Shown piece by piece: positions 17,930 to 27,327 of a stretch of 64,000 nucleotides of DNA; the stretch's first letter is position 1; each line of letters begins with the position of its first letter. A program made the position numbers and the translations under genes. The stretch is taken from contig NZ_FMAG01000001.1 in NCBI RefSeq assembly GCF_900094585.1, positions 758,530 to 822,529 of the forward strand. The letters run 5' to 3'. Under the pieces are notes generated by a model. That model ran no database searches, had not been told where the DNA came from, and saw nothing but the letters and a program-made list of their open reading frames with translations. This stretch comes from Martinezella multihospitum (lineage in GTDB: Bacteria > Pseudomonadota > Alphaproteobacteria > Rhizobiales > Rhizobiaceae).

Positions 17930-20900
17930 CTATGCGTCCCGCTTCCCATAGCCGCCGCCGGTGGGCGTGACGACTGTGAAGGCCTCGCCCGCCTCGAGTA
18001 CGGTATGCGCCGAGCCGATCAGTTCTTCGATCTTGCCATCGTTGCGGCGCACATAGTTGCGGCCGGTCTGCCCGGCTTCACCGCCCTTGACACCGAAGGG
18101 CGCCACCCGCCGATGGCCGGAAAGAACGGCAAATTCCAGCTTCTCACGCGTACGGATGGTGCGCTGCGTGCCGTTGCCGGAGTTCCACTTGCCACGCCCG
18201 CCGGAATTCGGACGGATGTGGAAATCCTCCAGTACGACTGGGAAACGCGTCTCGAGGATTTCGGGATCGGTCAGGCGCGAATTGGTCATGTGCGTGTGAA
18301 CGGCATCGGCACCATTGAAACCCGGACCGGCTGGCGCACCGGAGCAGATCGTCTCGTAGTACTGATAGGTCTCGTTGCCGAAGGTCAGATTGTTCATGGT
18401 TCCCTGAGCAGCGGCAAGCGCCTCGACCGCGCCGAACAGGCAGTTGGTCACGGCCTGGCTGACTTCGACATTGCCGGCGACGACGGCGGCCGGATATTTC
18501 GGCGTCAGCATCGTTCCTTCAGGGATGACAATGCGGATCGGCCGGAGGCAGCCGGCATTCATCGGAATATCCGCCTCGACCAGAACACGGAAGACATAAA
18601 GCACGGCAGCGCGGGTGACCGGCTGCGGCGCATTGAAATTATCCGGGCGCTGCGCCGACGTGCCGGTGAAATCGACCGTTGCCTCGCGCTTGTCCTTGTC
18701 GATCGAAATCCTGACGACGATCTTGCAGCCCTGATCCATCTCATAGCTGAATTCGCCATCCGAGAGACGGTCGAGGACGCGGCGCACGCTCTCGGCGGCA
18801 TTGTCCTGAACGTGACCCATATAGGCGTCGACGACATCCTCGCCGAAAAGCGCGATCATCTTCTTCAGCTCGGCCACGCCCTTTTCGTTGGCGGCGACCT
18901 GGGCCTTGAGATCGTTGATGTTCTGCGCGAGCGTGCGCACCGGATAGCAGGCACCCGTCAGCAGCTTGGTAAGCTCCGCCTCACAGAAGCGGCCGCGATC
19001 GAGCAGCTTGAAATTGTCGATATAGACGCCTTCTTCCTCGATATGGGTGGCGAGCGGTGACATCGATCCCGGCGAGATACCGCCGATATCGGCGTGATGG
19101 CCGCGGCTCGCGACCCAGAAGCGGATCGTCTGGCCGGCATCGTCGAACACTGGCGTGCAGACGGTGAGGTCGGGCAGATGCGTGCCGCCATTGTAGGGCG
19201 CGTTTATGAGGAAGACGTCGCCCGGATGGATGACTGCGTTTTCACGGATCGCGGTTGCGACCGAGGCATCCATGGAGCCCAGATGAACCGGCATATGCGG
19301 CGCGTTGGCGACCAGATTGCCTTCGGCATCGAAGACGGCGCAGGAGAAATCCAGCCGCTCCTTAATGTTGACCGAATAGGCGGTGTTCTGCAGCGTCATG
19401 CCCATCTGCTCGGCGATCGACATGAAGAGATTGTTGAAGATCTCCAGCATGACGGGATCGGCCTTGGTGCCGATGGCATTGCGCTCCGGCAGCGCCTTGA
19501 TGCGCTTGAGAACGATATGATCCCTCGCGGTCAGCTGCGCCTGCCAGCCGTCCTCGATGACGATCGTCTGGTTCGGCTCTATGATGATGGCCGGGCCGGT
19601 AACAGTCTGGCCGGGGTTGATCGCCCGACGCAGGACGACGGCGGCGTCATGGCTTGCGCCGCCAGAATAGAAGGATGTGCGCCGTGCGGCTTGTGCTTCA
19701 CCCTCGACGACAGCGTCCAGTTCGACCATGACATCGGCAGCCGCGCCGCCGATCGTTTCGATTTCGACGGCCTCAACGACCAGAGGCTTGTCCTCGGCAA
19801 CGAAGCCGAAGCGGCGCTTGTGCAGCGTCTCAAACTGGCTGCGTAGCCGCGCAGGGGCATCGATCTCCGGGAAAGTCGTCTCGACCGCCAACAGGGTATC
19901 GGTGCCGGCATAGCGGATATGAGCGCGCTGGATCGTCTTGATCTCACTCGTTGCAACGCCCTGCGCCTCCAGCTCGGGCACGCATTCGCCGCGCAATTCG
20001 CCGCCAAGCGATGCGATGGCGGCGGGGGCGGCATCATCGAGGGAAACGCCGAGCGCCTTCTGGCGCGTGGCCCTGATATCAGCAAGGCCCATGCCATAGG
20101 CGGACAGAAGGCCGGACATAGGATGCAAAAGAATGCTCTTCATCCCAAGCGCATCGGCCACCAGGCAGGCATGCTGCCCGCCGGCGCCGCCGAAGCAGTT
20201 GAGCGCGTAGCGCGTCACATCATAGCCGCGCTGCACCGAGATCTTCTTGATCGCCTCGACCATATTGGCGACGGCGATGCGGATGAAGCCATCGGCGACG
20301 TCTTCCGGGCTCCGTCCATCGCCGATTTCGGCTGCGAGCGCCGCGAACTTGGCGCGCACGGTCTCGACATCGAGCGGCTGATCTTGGTTTGGCCCGAAGA
20401 TGGAGGGGAAGAATTCCGGTAGCAACTTGCCGGCCATGACATTCGCATCGGTGACAGCCAGTGGGCCGCCATTGCGGTAACAGGCCGGGCCTGGAAAGGC
20501 ACCGGCGGAATCCGGACCGACGCGGAAGCGATCGCCATCGAAATGCAGGATCGAGCCACCGCCTGCGGCCACGGTATGGATGAGCATCATCGGCGCACGG
20601 ACGCGCACGCCCGCCACTTCCGTCTCGAAGGTACGCTCATATTCGCCGTCGAAATGAGCAACATCCGTGGAGGTGCCCCCCATGTCGAAGCCGATAACAT
20701 TGGCAAAGCCCGCCTGTTCGCCGGTCTTTGCAAGGCCGACCACACCGCCGGCCGGGCCGGAGAGGATGGCATCCTTGCCCTGGAACATATCAGCAGCGGT
20801 CAAGCCGCCCGACGACATCATGAACATGACGCGCGCACCAGTGCGCTCGACATCGAGCTCATCGCAGACTTGGCCGATATAGCGGCCAAGCACCGGCGAG

Positions 20901-21556
20901 AGATAGGCGTCTATCACAGCGGTATCACCACGGCCGACGAGCTTGATCAGCGGCGAAACCTCGTGGCTGACGGAGACTTGCTCGAAACCGATGGCTCGCG
21001 CAATTTTGGCGACCGCGGCCTCATGCGCCGGAAATTTATAGGCATGCATGAAGACGATGGCGACGGAGCGGTATCCCTTGGCAAGAAGGTCGCGCAGCGC
21101 GGCTTCAGCAACCTTTTCGTCCAGAGCGAGCTCGACCGTGCCGTCGGCAAGCACGCGTTCCTCGATCTCGACGACATCTTCGTAAAGCGCTTCCGGCTTG
21201 ACGATCTCGGTCGCGAAGATCTTCTTGCGCTCCTGATAGCCGATGCGCAGCGCGTCGCGGAAACCCCTGGTCGTCACCAGAGCAAGGCGCTCGCCCTTGC
21301 GCTCGAGCAGCGCATTGGTGGCGACCGTCGTGCCCATGCGCACCTCGCCGATGGTGCCTTCGGGAACCGGCTCGCCCTTACCGAGACCAAGATGCAGGCG
21401 GATACCGTGAACGGCGGCGTCGCGATAGGCCTCGGGATTTTCCGAAAGGACCTTGCGAGCATGGAGAGCACCAGACGGATCGCGCCCGACAACGTCGGTG
21501 AACGTACCGCCGCGATCGATCCAGAAATCCCAACAACCCGAACTATTCTCCGACAA
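17930..21556 (-). CDS. Fused hydantoinase/5-oxoprolinase (HyuA-HyuB)
   Basis: A protein of 1208 residues with both subunits of the ATP-dependent hydantoinase/oxoprolinase family in one chain. The HyuA half (residues 1 to about 690) opens [17 protein letters not shown], the ASKHA-type nucleotide-binding start, and has [19 protein letters not shown]. The HyuB half begins near [20 protein letters not shown] and includes [16 protein letters not shown] and [15 protein letters not shown]. Length matches eukaryotic and bacterial 5-oxoprolinases of about 1200-1290 residues. The start is a TTG at 21556 with GGAGG 5 bases upstream; upstream codons in the same frame are not family-like. The likely reaction is ATP-driven opening of 5-oxoproline to glutamate, but hydantoin-like substrates cannot be excluded. 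Confidence 0.9.
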   Translation of the reverse strand: MSENSSGCWDFWIDRGGTFTDVVGRDPSGALHARKVLSENPEAYRDAAVHGIRLHLGLGKGEPVPEGTIGEVRMGTTVATNALLERKGERLALVTTRGFRDALRIGYQERKKIFATEIVKPEALYEDVVEIEERVLADGTVELALDEKVAEAALRDLLAKGYRSVAIVFMHAYKFPAHEAAVAKIARAIGFEQVSVSHEVSPLIKLVGRGDTAVIDAYLSPVLGRYIGQVCDELDVERTGARVMFMMSSGGLTAADMFQGKDAILSGPAGGVVGLAKTGEQAGFANVIGFDMGGTSTDVAHFDGEYERTFETEVAGVRVRAPMMLIHTVAAGGGSILHFDGDRFRVGPDSAGAFPGPACYRNGGPLAVTDANVMAGKLLPEFFPSIFGPNQDQPLDVETVRAKFAALAAEIGDGRSPEDVADGFIRIAVANMVEAIKKISVQRGYDVTRYALNCFGGAGGQHACLVADALGMKSILLHPMSGLLSAYGMGLADIRATRQKALGVSLDDAAPAAIASLGGELRGECVPELEAQGVATSEIKTIQRAHIRYAGTDTLLAVETTFPEIDAPARLRSQFETLHKRRFGFVAEDKPLVVEAVEIETIGGAAADVMVELDAVVEGEAQAARRTSFYSGGASHDAAVVLRRAINPGQTVTGPAIIIEPNQTIVIEDGWQAQLTARDHIVLKRIKALPERNAIGTKADPVMLEIFNNLFMSIAEQMGMTLQNTAYSVNIKERLDFSCAVFDAEGNLVANAPHMPVHLGSMDASVATAIRENAVIHPGDVFLINAPYNGGTHLPDLTVCTPVFDDAGQTIRFWVASRGHHADIGGISPGSMSPLATHIEEEGVYIDNFKLLDRGRFCEAELTKLLTGACYPVRTLAQNINDLKAQVAANEKGVAELKKMIALFGEDVVDAYMGHVQDNAAESVRRVLDRLSDGEFSYEMDQGCKIVVRISIDKDKREATVDFTGTSAQRPDNFNAPQPVTRAAVLYVFRVLVEADIPMNAGCLRPIRIVIPEGTMLTPKYPAAVVAGNVEVSQAVTNCLFGAVEALAAAQGTMNNLTFGNETYQYYETICSGAPAGPGFNGADAVHTHMTNSRLTDPEILETRFPVVLEDFHIRPNSGGRGKWNSGNGTQRTIRTREKLEFAVLSGHRRVAPFGVKGGEAGQTGRNYVRRNDGKIEELIGSAHTVLEAGEAFTVVTPTGGGYGKRDA

Positions 21557-21588
21557 ACCCGCCTCCAGCAGAACGACGCCAACAACGA

Positions 21589-21633
21589 TGATAATATATC
21601 GATAAATTGTCAACGTTTTGTCGTCAACATGAA
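21589..21633 (-). promoter_or_regulatory. AT-rich candidate promoter/operator before the hydantoinase gene
   Basis: On the minus strand GTTGAC occurs twice, 14 bases apart, followed by an AT-rich run (TTTATCGATATATTATC). The first TTGACG is 17 bases from TATCGA, a weak sigma70-like pair, and the direct repeat could bind a regulator. It lies about 30-75 bp before the TTG start. Assignment is by eye only. Confidence 0.35.
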
Positions 21634-21736
21634 TTGGATTGGATACCCAGCCAAATCCGCATTCTGGCAGGAGCGGCGAACTCAAGGCTCGTCGCTCTCG
21701 CACATATCATGCCGGTTTTAGCTCTGAACTTACGCC

Positions 21737-22423
21737 TCAGCTTTTGGCAGCCTCGACAATCAATGCCGCAACGTCGACCGGATGCGAGGCGAGAGAGGCA
21801 TGGCTCGCATCCAGTTCGATCTGCTTCACCGGCTTCATGCGCGCGGCCATCATTCTCTCATTGTCCGGATGTATCATGCGATCCGCCGTGGACACCTGAT
21901 AATAGCAGGGCTTCTTCTTCCAGGCCGGGTCGGAGACGGTATCGCCGAAGGTGCTTCCAAGCGGAGCTTTCTGTGTCACGGCCATGATGAGCGCTTCATC
22001 CGCCGTCAGATCCTGGCAGAAACTATCCCGGAATTTGTCAGGCTTGATCCAGAGATAGCCGTCGCTGTCGGGCGCAATGTTCTCGAAAGCGGCCGGTGGC
22101 TTTGCCTGGCTGATGCCGCCTGGGCTTTCTCCTGCATCCGGCGCAAAGGCTGCGATGTAGACCAAAGCCTTTATGTTCGGCAGATCGCCCGCCTCGGTTA
22201 TGACCGCGCCGCCATAGGAGTGGCCGACGAGGACGACAGGCCCGGATATTTGTTTGACCATCTTGCGGGTGCGTTCGGCGTCGTCGGCAAGCGAGGTCAA
22301 CGGATTTTCGACCGCGTGCAGATCGGTGTAACCAAGGCGGTTGAGCTCGAGGATCACTTTCGACCAATGAGCCGCGCCACCCCAGAAACCATGAACCAGG
22401 ACGATTGCAGGTTTGTCAGGCAT
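21737..22423 (-). CDS. Alpha/beta hydrolase, esterase type
   Basis: A 228-residue hydrolase. ATG 22423 has GGAGG 7 bases upstream, so the longer upstream frame is not used. IVLVHGFWGGAAHW gives the oxyanion loop, VVLVGHSYGGAVI the nucleophile elbow with Ser, and LDASHASLASHP the catalytic His region. The family contains plant methylesterase-like and salicylate-binding-protein-2-like esterases; a bacterial role is unknown. It is upstream of the hydantoinase gene on the same strand, with 180 bp between that probably holds a new promoter. Confidence 0.85.
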   Translation of the reverse strand: MPDKPAIVLVHGFWGGAAHWSKVILELNRLGYTDLHAVENPLTSLADDAERTRKMVKQISGPVVLVGHSYGGAVITEAGDLPNIKALVYIAAFAPDAGESPGGISQAKPPAAFENIAPDSDGYLWIKPDKFRDSFCQDLTADEALIMAVTQKAPLGSTFGDTVSDPAWKKKPCYYQVSTADRMIHPDNERMMAARMKPVKQIELDASHASLASHPVDVAALIVEAAKS

Positions 22424-22590
22424 CTCTTCCTCCAAAGATGTAAGGACAAGTCTTCCCTGTATCTGCATCGGTCTAGGCGCCGGCATCGCATCATGCCTTC
22501 GGTCACGCCATGCGGCTTCAGACTACGATCCAGAAGGGAACGATAGGCTTTGGGTCGCGACAGCGTCAACTTGTTTTGAGCGGTTTTCTT

Positions 22591-23307
22591 TTAGTGCAGG
22601 CCACCGACGCCGAGCAGGCGTTCGACGACATGATGGTCGCTCGCAAGTGCCTCGGGCGTCCCCTTCCAGGCCAGCCGGCCGCGCTCGAGAATGATGACGT
22701 CGCTGGCAAAATCCAGCGCGCTCTGGATGCGCTGTTCCACCAGCAGGATTGTCATGTCGCCCGCCTTGGCGAGCTTGGCGAAGGCCGCCATCAGTTCTTC
22801 GCAGATGACGGGGGCCAGCCCTTCCAGCGGTTCGTCCAGAAGCAGGACGGAGGGCTTGCCGAGGATGGTGCGGGCAGTCGACAACATCTGCTGCTCTCCG
22901 CCGGAAAGCTGGCCGCCGAGGTTTCTGCGGCGCTCTTTCAGCCGCGGGAACATATCGTAGGCTTCCTGCAGGGCGCTCTTCGGCCGCCCTTTCAGCCCAA
23001 CGGAGAGATTTTCCTCGACTGTCAGCGTCGGAAAGACGTCGCGCGTCTGCGGTACGTAGCCGAGGCCTTGGTGGGCACGCCTGGCGCTCGGCAGGCCGGC
23101 AATATCAGCCGAACCCAGCCGGATGCGACCGTCATAACGACGGGTCTGGCCGGCAAGGGTGGCGAGCAACGTGCTCTTGCCCATGCCGTTGCGGCCGAGC
23201 ACGGCAAGCCGGCCGCCGGCCGGCACGGAAAAAGAAACCCCTTCCAGCACGCGCGTCGGACCATAACCGGCCGACAGATTTTCCACTTCAAGCGGCGTGG
23301 CCGGCAT
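22591..23307 (-). CDS. ABC transporter ATP-binding protein, LivF type (candidate PcaX)
   Basis: A 238-residue ATPase with Walker A GRNGMGKST, Q-loop near GYVPQTRDVFP, signature LSGGEQQML, Walker B VLLLDEPLEGLAP and the switch His position replaced by VEQRI, as is normal for LivF. ATG 23307 lies inside the end of the LivG gene (20-bp overlap), so translation is coupled. It is the last gene of a five-gene branched-chain-amino-acid-type importer. Because this operon follows pcaB and carries a PcaQ-like box, a role in protocatechuate or related aromatic acid uptake is inferred, comparable to the S. meliloti pcaMNVWX system. Confidence 0.9.
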   Translation of the reverse strand: MPATPLEVENLSAGYGPTRVLEGVSFSVPAGGRLAVLGRNGMGKSTLLATLAGQTRRYDGRIRLGSADIAGLPSARRAHQGLGYVPQTRDVFPTLTVEENLSVGLKGRPKSALQEAYDMFPRLKERRRNLGGQLSGGEQQMLSTARTILGKPSVLLLDEPLEGLAPVICEELMAAFAKLAKAGDMTILLVEQRIQSALDFASDVIILERGRLAWKGTPEALASDHHVVERLLGVGGLH

Positions 23308-24052
23308 TGGCGTAGCTCCCCAGATAGGCTTCGCGCACACGCGCATCCTGCGTCACGTCTTTCGGCGACCCGTCGAATATGATCGTGCCGGCGGCGAGCA
23401 CCACCACCCGTTTGGCAAAGCGGAAGACGAGGTCCATGTCATGTTCGATCATCAGCACGGCGAGATCTGCGGGCAGATCGGCCAGCGCCTGCTCGATGCG
23501 GCCGGTATCGCTCTGCGGCACGCCAGCGGCGGGTTCGTCAAGCAAGAGCACCTTCGGCTTCAGCGCCATGGCAACGGCAATCTCCAGGAGCCGCTGCTGG
23601 CCATAGGCGATTTCGCTGACCTTGCGGTGCGCAAGTGCCGCAAGCCCAAGCGTGCCGAGCAGCTTCTCCGTCTCGGCCATGACATCGCGCATGGCGAGGA
23701 AATTGCCAAACATACGGCCGGAGCGCCCCGTCCGCTGCAGCACCGCCATGCCGACATGCTCGGCCGGCGTCATGTCCTGAAACAACCGCGTCACCTGAAA
23801 CGAGCGCACCAGCCCGCGCCGGACGCGGCCGATGGCATCGACCTTGTTGACGTTCTGCCCGGCGATACGCACCTCGCCGGAATCGGCCTGTAGGTTGCCC
23901 GTCACGAGATTGACGAAGCTGGTCTTGCCGGCGCCGTTCGGGCCGATCAAAGCCACGCGGTCGCTCGGCGCCATCGACAGGCTGACATTGTTCGTCACCG
24001 TCAGGCCGCCGAACGCCTTCTTCAGATTGCTGACCTCGAAAATCGCGCTCAT
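23288..24052 (-). CDS. ABC transporter ATP-binding protein, LivG type (candidate PcaW)
   Basis: A 254-residue ATPase starting MSAIFEVSNLKKAFGGL. It has Walker A GPNGAGKTSFVNLVTG, the LivG form of the signature (IAYGQQRLLEIA), Walker B VLLLDEPAAGVPQSD and switch MIEHDMDLVF. Its ATG overlaps the stop of the LivM-type gene (ATGA). A much longer frame running upstream in the same phase lies over the permease gene and is not real coding. It pairs with the LivF-type ATPase to power the two permeases. Confidence 0.92.
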   Translation of the reverse strand: MSAIFEVSNLKKAFGGLTVTNNVSLSMAPSDRVALIGPNGAGKTSFVNLVTGNLQADSGEVRIAGQNVNKVDAIGRVRRGLVRSFQVTRLFQDMTPAEHVGMAVLQRTGRSGRMFGNFLAMRDVMAETEKLLGTLGLAALAHRKVSEIAYGQQRLLEIAVAMALKPKVLLLDEPAAGVPQSDTGRIEQALADLPADLAVLMIEHDMDLVFRFAKRVVVLAAGTIIFDGSPKDVTQDARVREAYLGSYANAGHAA

Positions 24053-25053
24053 GCCCGCGCCTCCCTGCGACGAACCACATAGGCAGCGGCCGTGCCGTAG
24101 ATACCCTTTGGTGCGAACAGAACGACGAGGATCAGAAGCGCGCCGACGATCGTCAGCCAATGGAAGGGATTGGCGGCAGAGACATAATCCTCGAACAGCA
24201 TGAAGATCAGCGTCCCGACAAGGGCGCCGAACAGCGAACCGGTGCCGCCGAGCACGAGCATGACCAGTGCTTCGGCCGATTGCGTGAAGGACAGGCTGTC
24301 GAGGCCGACGACCTGCGTCGAGATCGCGGTCAAGGCGCCACCGATGCCGGCAACAGCGCCGGAAATGACATACATCTTCACGAGCGCCGCTTTCGGCGAC
24401 GCGCCCATGGCGCGGATGCGCAGCGGGTCCTGCCGGATGCCGCGGCAGAGCATGCCGAAGGGCGAACGGACGAGAAAGCGCAAAAGCACGAGCACGATCA
24501 GCAATAGCGCGACGCCGTAGAGATAAGCCGTGTGCCCATAGAGATCGAACTCGAAAACACCGAACAGAGGATCGGCCGAAATGCCGGACAACCCGTCGCT
24601 GCCGCCGGTCCAGCTCGAAGCCTTGTTGGCGAATTCGTGGAAGAGGTAGATCAGCGCGATCGAGAGCACGAGCTGCGGCAGGCCGTGCGCCCTCAAAATC
24701 ACGATGGAACAGACCAAGCCGGCAACGGCACCGCCCGCGATGCCGGCAAGCGTCATCAGCAGCGGATCGTTGATGCCGTAATGGGCCGAGGCGATGCCGG
24801 CTGCGTAGGCGCCGGCGCCGAACAGTGCCGCGTGACCAAGGGTCGCCACACCGCAATAGCCGGTGACGAGATCGAGCGACAGGACGAGAAGCGCGATCGC
24901 GATCAGCCGGGTGAGAAGCGCGAGATTATCCGGAAACAACAGGTAACCCGCGGCGGCCAACAGGACGATGACCGCGACCGCGATGATATCCTGCCCAAAT
25001 GTACGATGTCTGGTCACGGTCGGAGCGGCCTCTCTTTCAAGCGTCAGGGCCAT
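24049..25053 (-). CDS. ABC transporter permease, LivM type (candidate PcaV)
   Basis: A 334-residue inner-membrane permease with about nine helices. A cytoplasmic N-terminus of about 20 residues precedes helix 1 (DIIAVAVIVLLAAAGYLLF). LVTGYCGVATLGHAALFGAGAY is the conserved LivM segment, and RGIRQDPLRIRAMGAS carries the ATPase-coupling loop. Only 1 bp separates it from the LivH-type gene upstream. Confidence 0.92.
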   Translation of the reverse strand: MALTLEREAAPTVTRHRTFGQDIIAVAVIVLLAAAGYLLFPDNLALLTRLIAIALLVLSLDLVTGYCGVATLGHAALFGAGAYAAGIASAHYGINDPLLMTLAGIAGGAVAGLVCSIVILRAHGLPQLVLSIALIYLFHEFANKASSWTGGSDGLSGISADPLFGVFEFDLYGHTAYLYGVALLLIVLVLLRFLVRSPFGMLCRGIRQDPLRIRAMGASPKAALVKMYVISGAVAGIGGALTAISTQVVGLDSLSFTQSAEALVMLVLGGTGSLFGALVGTLIFMLFEDYVSAANPFHWLTIVGALLILVVLFAPKGIYGTAAAYVVRRREARA

Positions 25054-25054
25054 G

Positions 25055-25918
25055 TTACTTCATTCTCCCGGCAAAGCCGCGCGGGAAGACGCAGACAATG
25101 GCAATGACGGCCAGATAGAAGAAGAATTCTCCATATTCCGGCATGAGGTAACGACCCGTCGTGTCGATGCAGCCGAGAATGAGACAGGCGAGCAGCGCGC
25201 CGGAGATGGAACCGGCGCCGCCGACGGAAACGACCACGAGGAAGGTCACCATATAGCGCAGGGCATAATAGGGCTCGACCGGCAGCAGTTCCGCCCCCAC
25301 CACGCCGCCAAAGGCGGCAAGTCCAACGGCAATGGCGAAGCTGACCGCGTAGACGATCTCTGTGCGAACCCCGAGGGCAGCGGCCATCGCGGCATTGTCG
25401 ACGGAGGCGCGCAGCTTGACGCCGAAGGAGGTCTTCTCGATCGTGTACCACAATGCCAAAGCGACGATGAGGCCGCAGGCGATCGCGAAGATGCGATGGG
25501 TGCCGATAGTGCGGAAGCCGAGATCGACCGAGCCTTGCAGGCTGTTCGGCAAAGGTATGGTCTTCAGGGTCGGGCCGAAGACATAGTTGGCGATGCCGAT
25601 GATGCAGAAGGTGATGCCGATCGTCATCAGCACCTGCGTCAGCTCAGGCGCACCATAGATGCGGCGATAGAGCAGCCGTTCGATCGGGATAGAGATGATG
25701 ACCGTGCCGGCGACAGCCAGTAGCACGGCCGCGCCGTAGCCCAGACCTAGATCGCGCGCCGCATAGGAGGCGATATAACCGCCGATCATGGCAAAAGCGC
25801 CGTGGGCAAGATTGACGACGCGCATCAGCCCCATGGTGACGGAAAGGCCGATCGAGATGACGAACAGCACCATGCCGTAAGCGAGGGCATCGACTGCTAT
25901 GCTGAGCACGGTTTGCAT
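25055..25918 (-). CDS. ABC transporter permease, LivH type (candidate PcaN)
   Basis: A 287-residue permease with about eight helices. GLSVTMGLMRVVNLAHGAFAMIGGY is cut here to its key part, MRVVNLAHGAFAMIGGY, the LivH hallmark. The coupling loop is around GVKLRASVDNAAMAAALGV. It follows the binding-protein gene after 92 bp that contain a very stable stem-loop, so its expression is probably lower than that of the binding protein. Confidence 0.92.
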   Translation of the reverse strand: MQTVLSIAVDALAYGMVLFVISIGLSVTMGLMRVVNLAHGAFAMIGGYIASYAARDLGLGYGAAVLLAVAGTVIISIPIERLLYRRIYGAPELTQVLMTIGITFCIIGIANYVFGPTLKTIPLPNSLQGSVDLGFRTIGTHRIFAIACGLIVALALWYTIEKTSFGVKLRASVDNAAMAAALGVRTEIVYAVSFAIAVGLAAFGGVVGAELLPVEPYYALRYMVTFLVVVSVGGAGSISGALLACLILGCIDTTGRYLMPEYGEFFFYLAVIAIVCVFPRGFAGRMK

Positions 25919-25963
25919 TGATATCGCTGGTCCGTTTGGTGTTGCGCGGCCGCTTTGGTCACA

Positions 25964-25992
25964 CGCCTGAACGGAGACCTTCCGTTCAGGCG
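25964..25992 (-). other. Perfect 12-bp stem-loop between binding-protein and permease genes
   Basis: CGCCTGAACGGA (25964-25975) and TCCGTTCAGGCG (25981-25992) are perfect inverted repeats with a 5-base loop. There is no T run after it on the minus strand, so it is more likely a 3' mRNA stabiliser or partial attenuator for the binding-protein message than a full terminator. Such hairpins are known in other importer operons in which the binding protein is needed in excess. Confidence 0.7.
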
Positions 25993-26010
25993 GTCTGGTT
26001 CAGAAGCGTC

Positions 26011-27183
26011 CTACTTCGCTGCCGCAAGGCCAGGATCGCCCTGCTTCTCGAAGGTCTGGACTTCCTTGTTGTAGTATTTGCCATCGTCGCCCTTGGCGAC
26101 TTCGCGCAGATAGATGTTCTGCGTGATATGCCGGCTTTCGGCATCGATGGTGACCGGGCCGCGCGGGCTGACCCAGGACAGGCCCTTGACGGCATCGACG
26201 GCCTTCTGCGCATCCTGCTTACCGCCGGTCGCCTCGATCATCTTGTAGATGACATGCATGCCGTCGAAAGCGCCAACGGCCGGGAAGGTCAGCTCGGCCG
26301 GGTTGCCGATTGCCTTGTCGGCGGCGGCGACGAAGGCCTTGTTTTCCGGCGAGTCATGCGAAATCGCATAGTGGAAGGTCGTCTGCATGCCGAGTGCCGC
26401 ATCGCCGAGCGCCGGCAGATCGGATTCCTGCGTCAGGTCACCCGGCGCGAAGAGCTTGATGCCGGCAGCCTTCAAGCCATTTTCATTATACGCCTTGACG
26501 AAGCCGAGGGTCGTCGGGCCGGAGGGCAGGAAAGCGAAGACGCCCTGCGCGCCGGAATCCTTGATGCGCTGCATGATCGGGCTGAAATCGTTGGTCGACA
26601 GCGGCATGCGGATTGCCTGCACCACTTCGCCGCCCTGCTTTTCGAAGCCGGCCTTGAAGGCATTTTCGGCATCGACACCTGGGCCGTAATCGCTGACGAC
26701 CGAGATGACCTTCTTCACGCCGCCGTCATAGGCGACCTTGGCGATCGGGGTCGATGTCTGCCAGGTCGTGAACGAGGTGCGCACGACCAGCGGGCTCTTG
26801 GTGACGATCGCCGATGTCGCGGCATTGAAGATCACCATCGGCACATTGGCCTGCTTGAGGATCGGCGTCACGGCCATCGCATCCGGCGTGAAGTAGAAGC
26901 CGGCGAGATACTGAACTTTCTCCTTGACGACGAGTTCCTGGGCCAGCGCCTTCGACTGGGCTGGATCGGCCTGCGGCACGTCGCGGTAGATCACCTCCAC
27001 CTCGTCATTGCCGACCTTCTTGCCGTTCATTGCCATATAGGCGTCGATGCCGGCCTTGAAATTCTTGCCCTGCAAGGCGAACGGGCCGGAAAACGGACCG
27101 ATGACACCAACCTTGATCGTGTCGGCATAGGCAGAGCCACCAAGGGCAACGGCCGCAAGGGCGGCCAAGATAAACCGTTTCAT
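26011..27183 (-). CDS. Branched-chain-amino-acid-type substrate-binding protein (candidate PcaM)
   Basis: A 390-residue periplasmic binding protein of the Peripla_BP_6 (LivJ/LivK) family. A Sec signal MKRFILAALAAVALGGSAYA is followed by DTIKVGVIGPFSGPFALQGK, the usual ligand-site start. Aromatic-acid-binding relatives of this family have the same overall length. It is the first gene of the five-gene importer and starts 112 bp after a PcaQ-like box. pcaB lies 144 bp upstream on the same strand, so readthrough is also possible. The ligand is inferred from context, not from binding-site residues. Confidence 0.9.
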   Translation of the reverse strand: MKRFILAALAAVALGGSAYADTIKVGVIGPFSGPFALQGKNFKAGIDAYMAMNGKKVGNDEVEVIYRDVPQADPAQSKALAQELVVKEKVQYLAGFYFTPDAMAVTPILKQANVPMVIFNAATSAIVTKSPLVVRTSFTTWQTSTPIAKVAYDGGVKKVISVVSDYGPGVDAENAFKAGFEKQGGEVVQAIRMPLSTNDFSPIMQRIKDSGAQGVFAFLPSGPTTLGFVKAYNENGLKAAGIKLFAPGDLTQESDLPALGDAALGMQTTFHYAISHDSPENKAFVAAADKAIGNPAELTFPAVGAFDGMHVIYKMIEATGGKQDAQKAVDAVKGLSWVSPRGPVTIDAESRHITQNIYLREVAKGDDGKYYNKEVQTFEKQGDPGLAAAK

Positions 27184-27294
27184 TTTTCTCCTCCCGGCAG
27201 CCGTTTCTTGTGCCGCCCTTGATCGTTTAAATCCTGATCATCGCCAATTTCTCATAGGAAAAGGTGATGTAAAATGAAATAAAACCTTCCATCC

Positions 27295-27310
27295 ATACCT
27301 AGTCGGTTAT
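27295..27310 (-). promoter_or_regulatory. PcaQ-like binding site before the importer operon
   Basis: On the minus strand the 16 bases read ATAACC-GACT-AGGTAT. The PcaQ motif I recall from S. meliloti is ATAACC-N4-GGTTAA, so the left arm is exact and the right arm matches 3 of 6. The site is in the same orientation as the one before pcaD and lies 112 bp before the binding-protein start. Confidence 0.5.
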
Positions 27311-27327
27311 GATTAGCGGTAAATATC

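Noticed and set aside
17771..19060. A 429-codon plus-strand frame over the 3' half of the hydantoinase gene
   Set aside because: It is a third-position GC shadow of the HyuB half; no ribosome-binding site or recognisable domain.
23288..24856. A 522-codon version of the LivG-type ATPase
   Set aside because: The upstream 268 codons run in the wrong phase over the LivM-type permease gene; the real start is ATG 24052 with an ATGA overlap.
25918..27222. A 434-codon plus-strand frame
   Set aside because: It lies antisense to the periplasmic binding-protein gene, which has signal peptide and family sequence.
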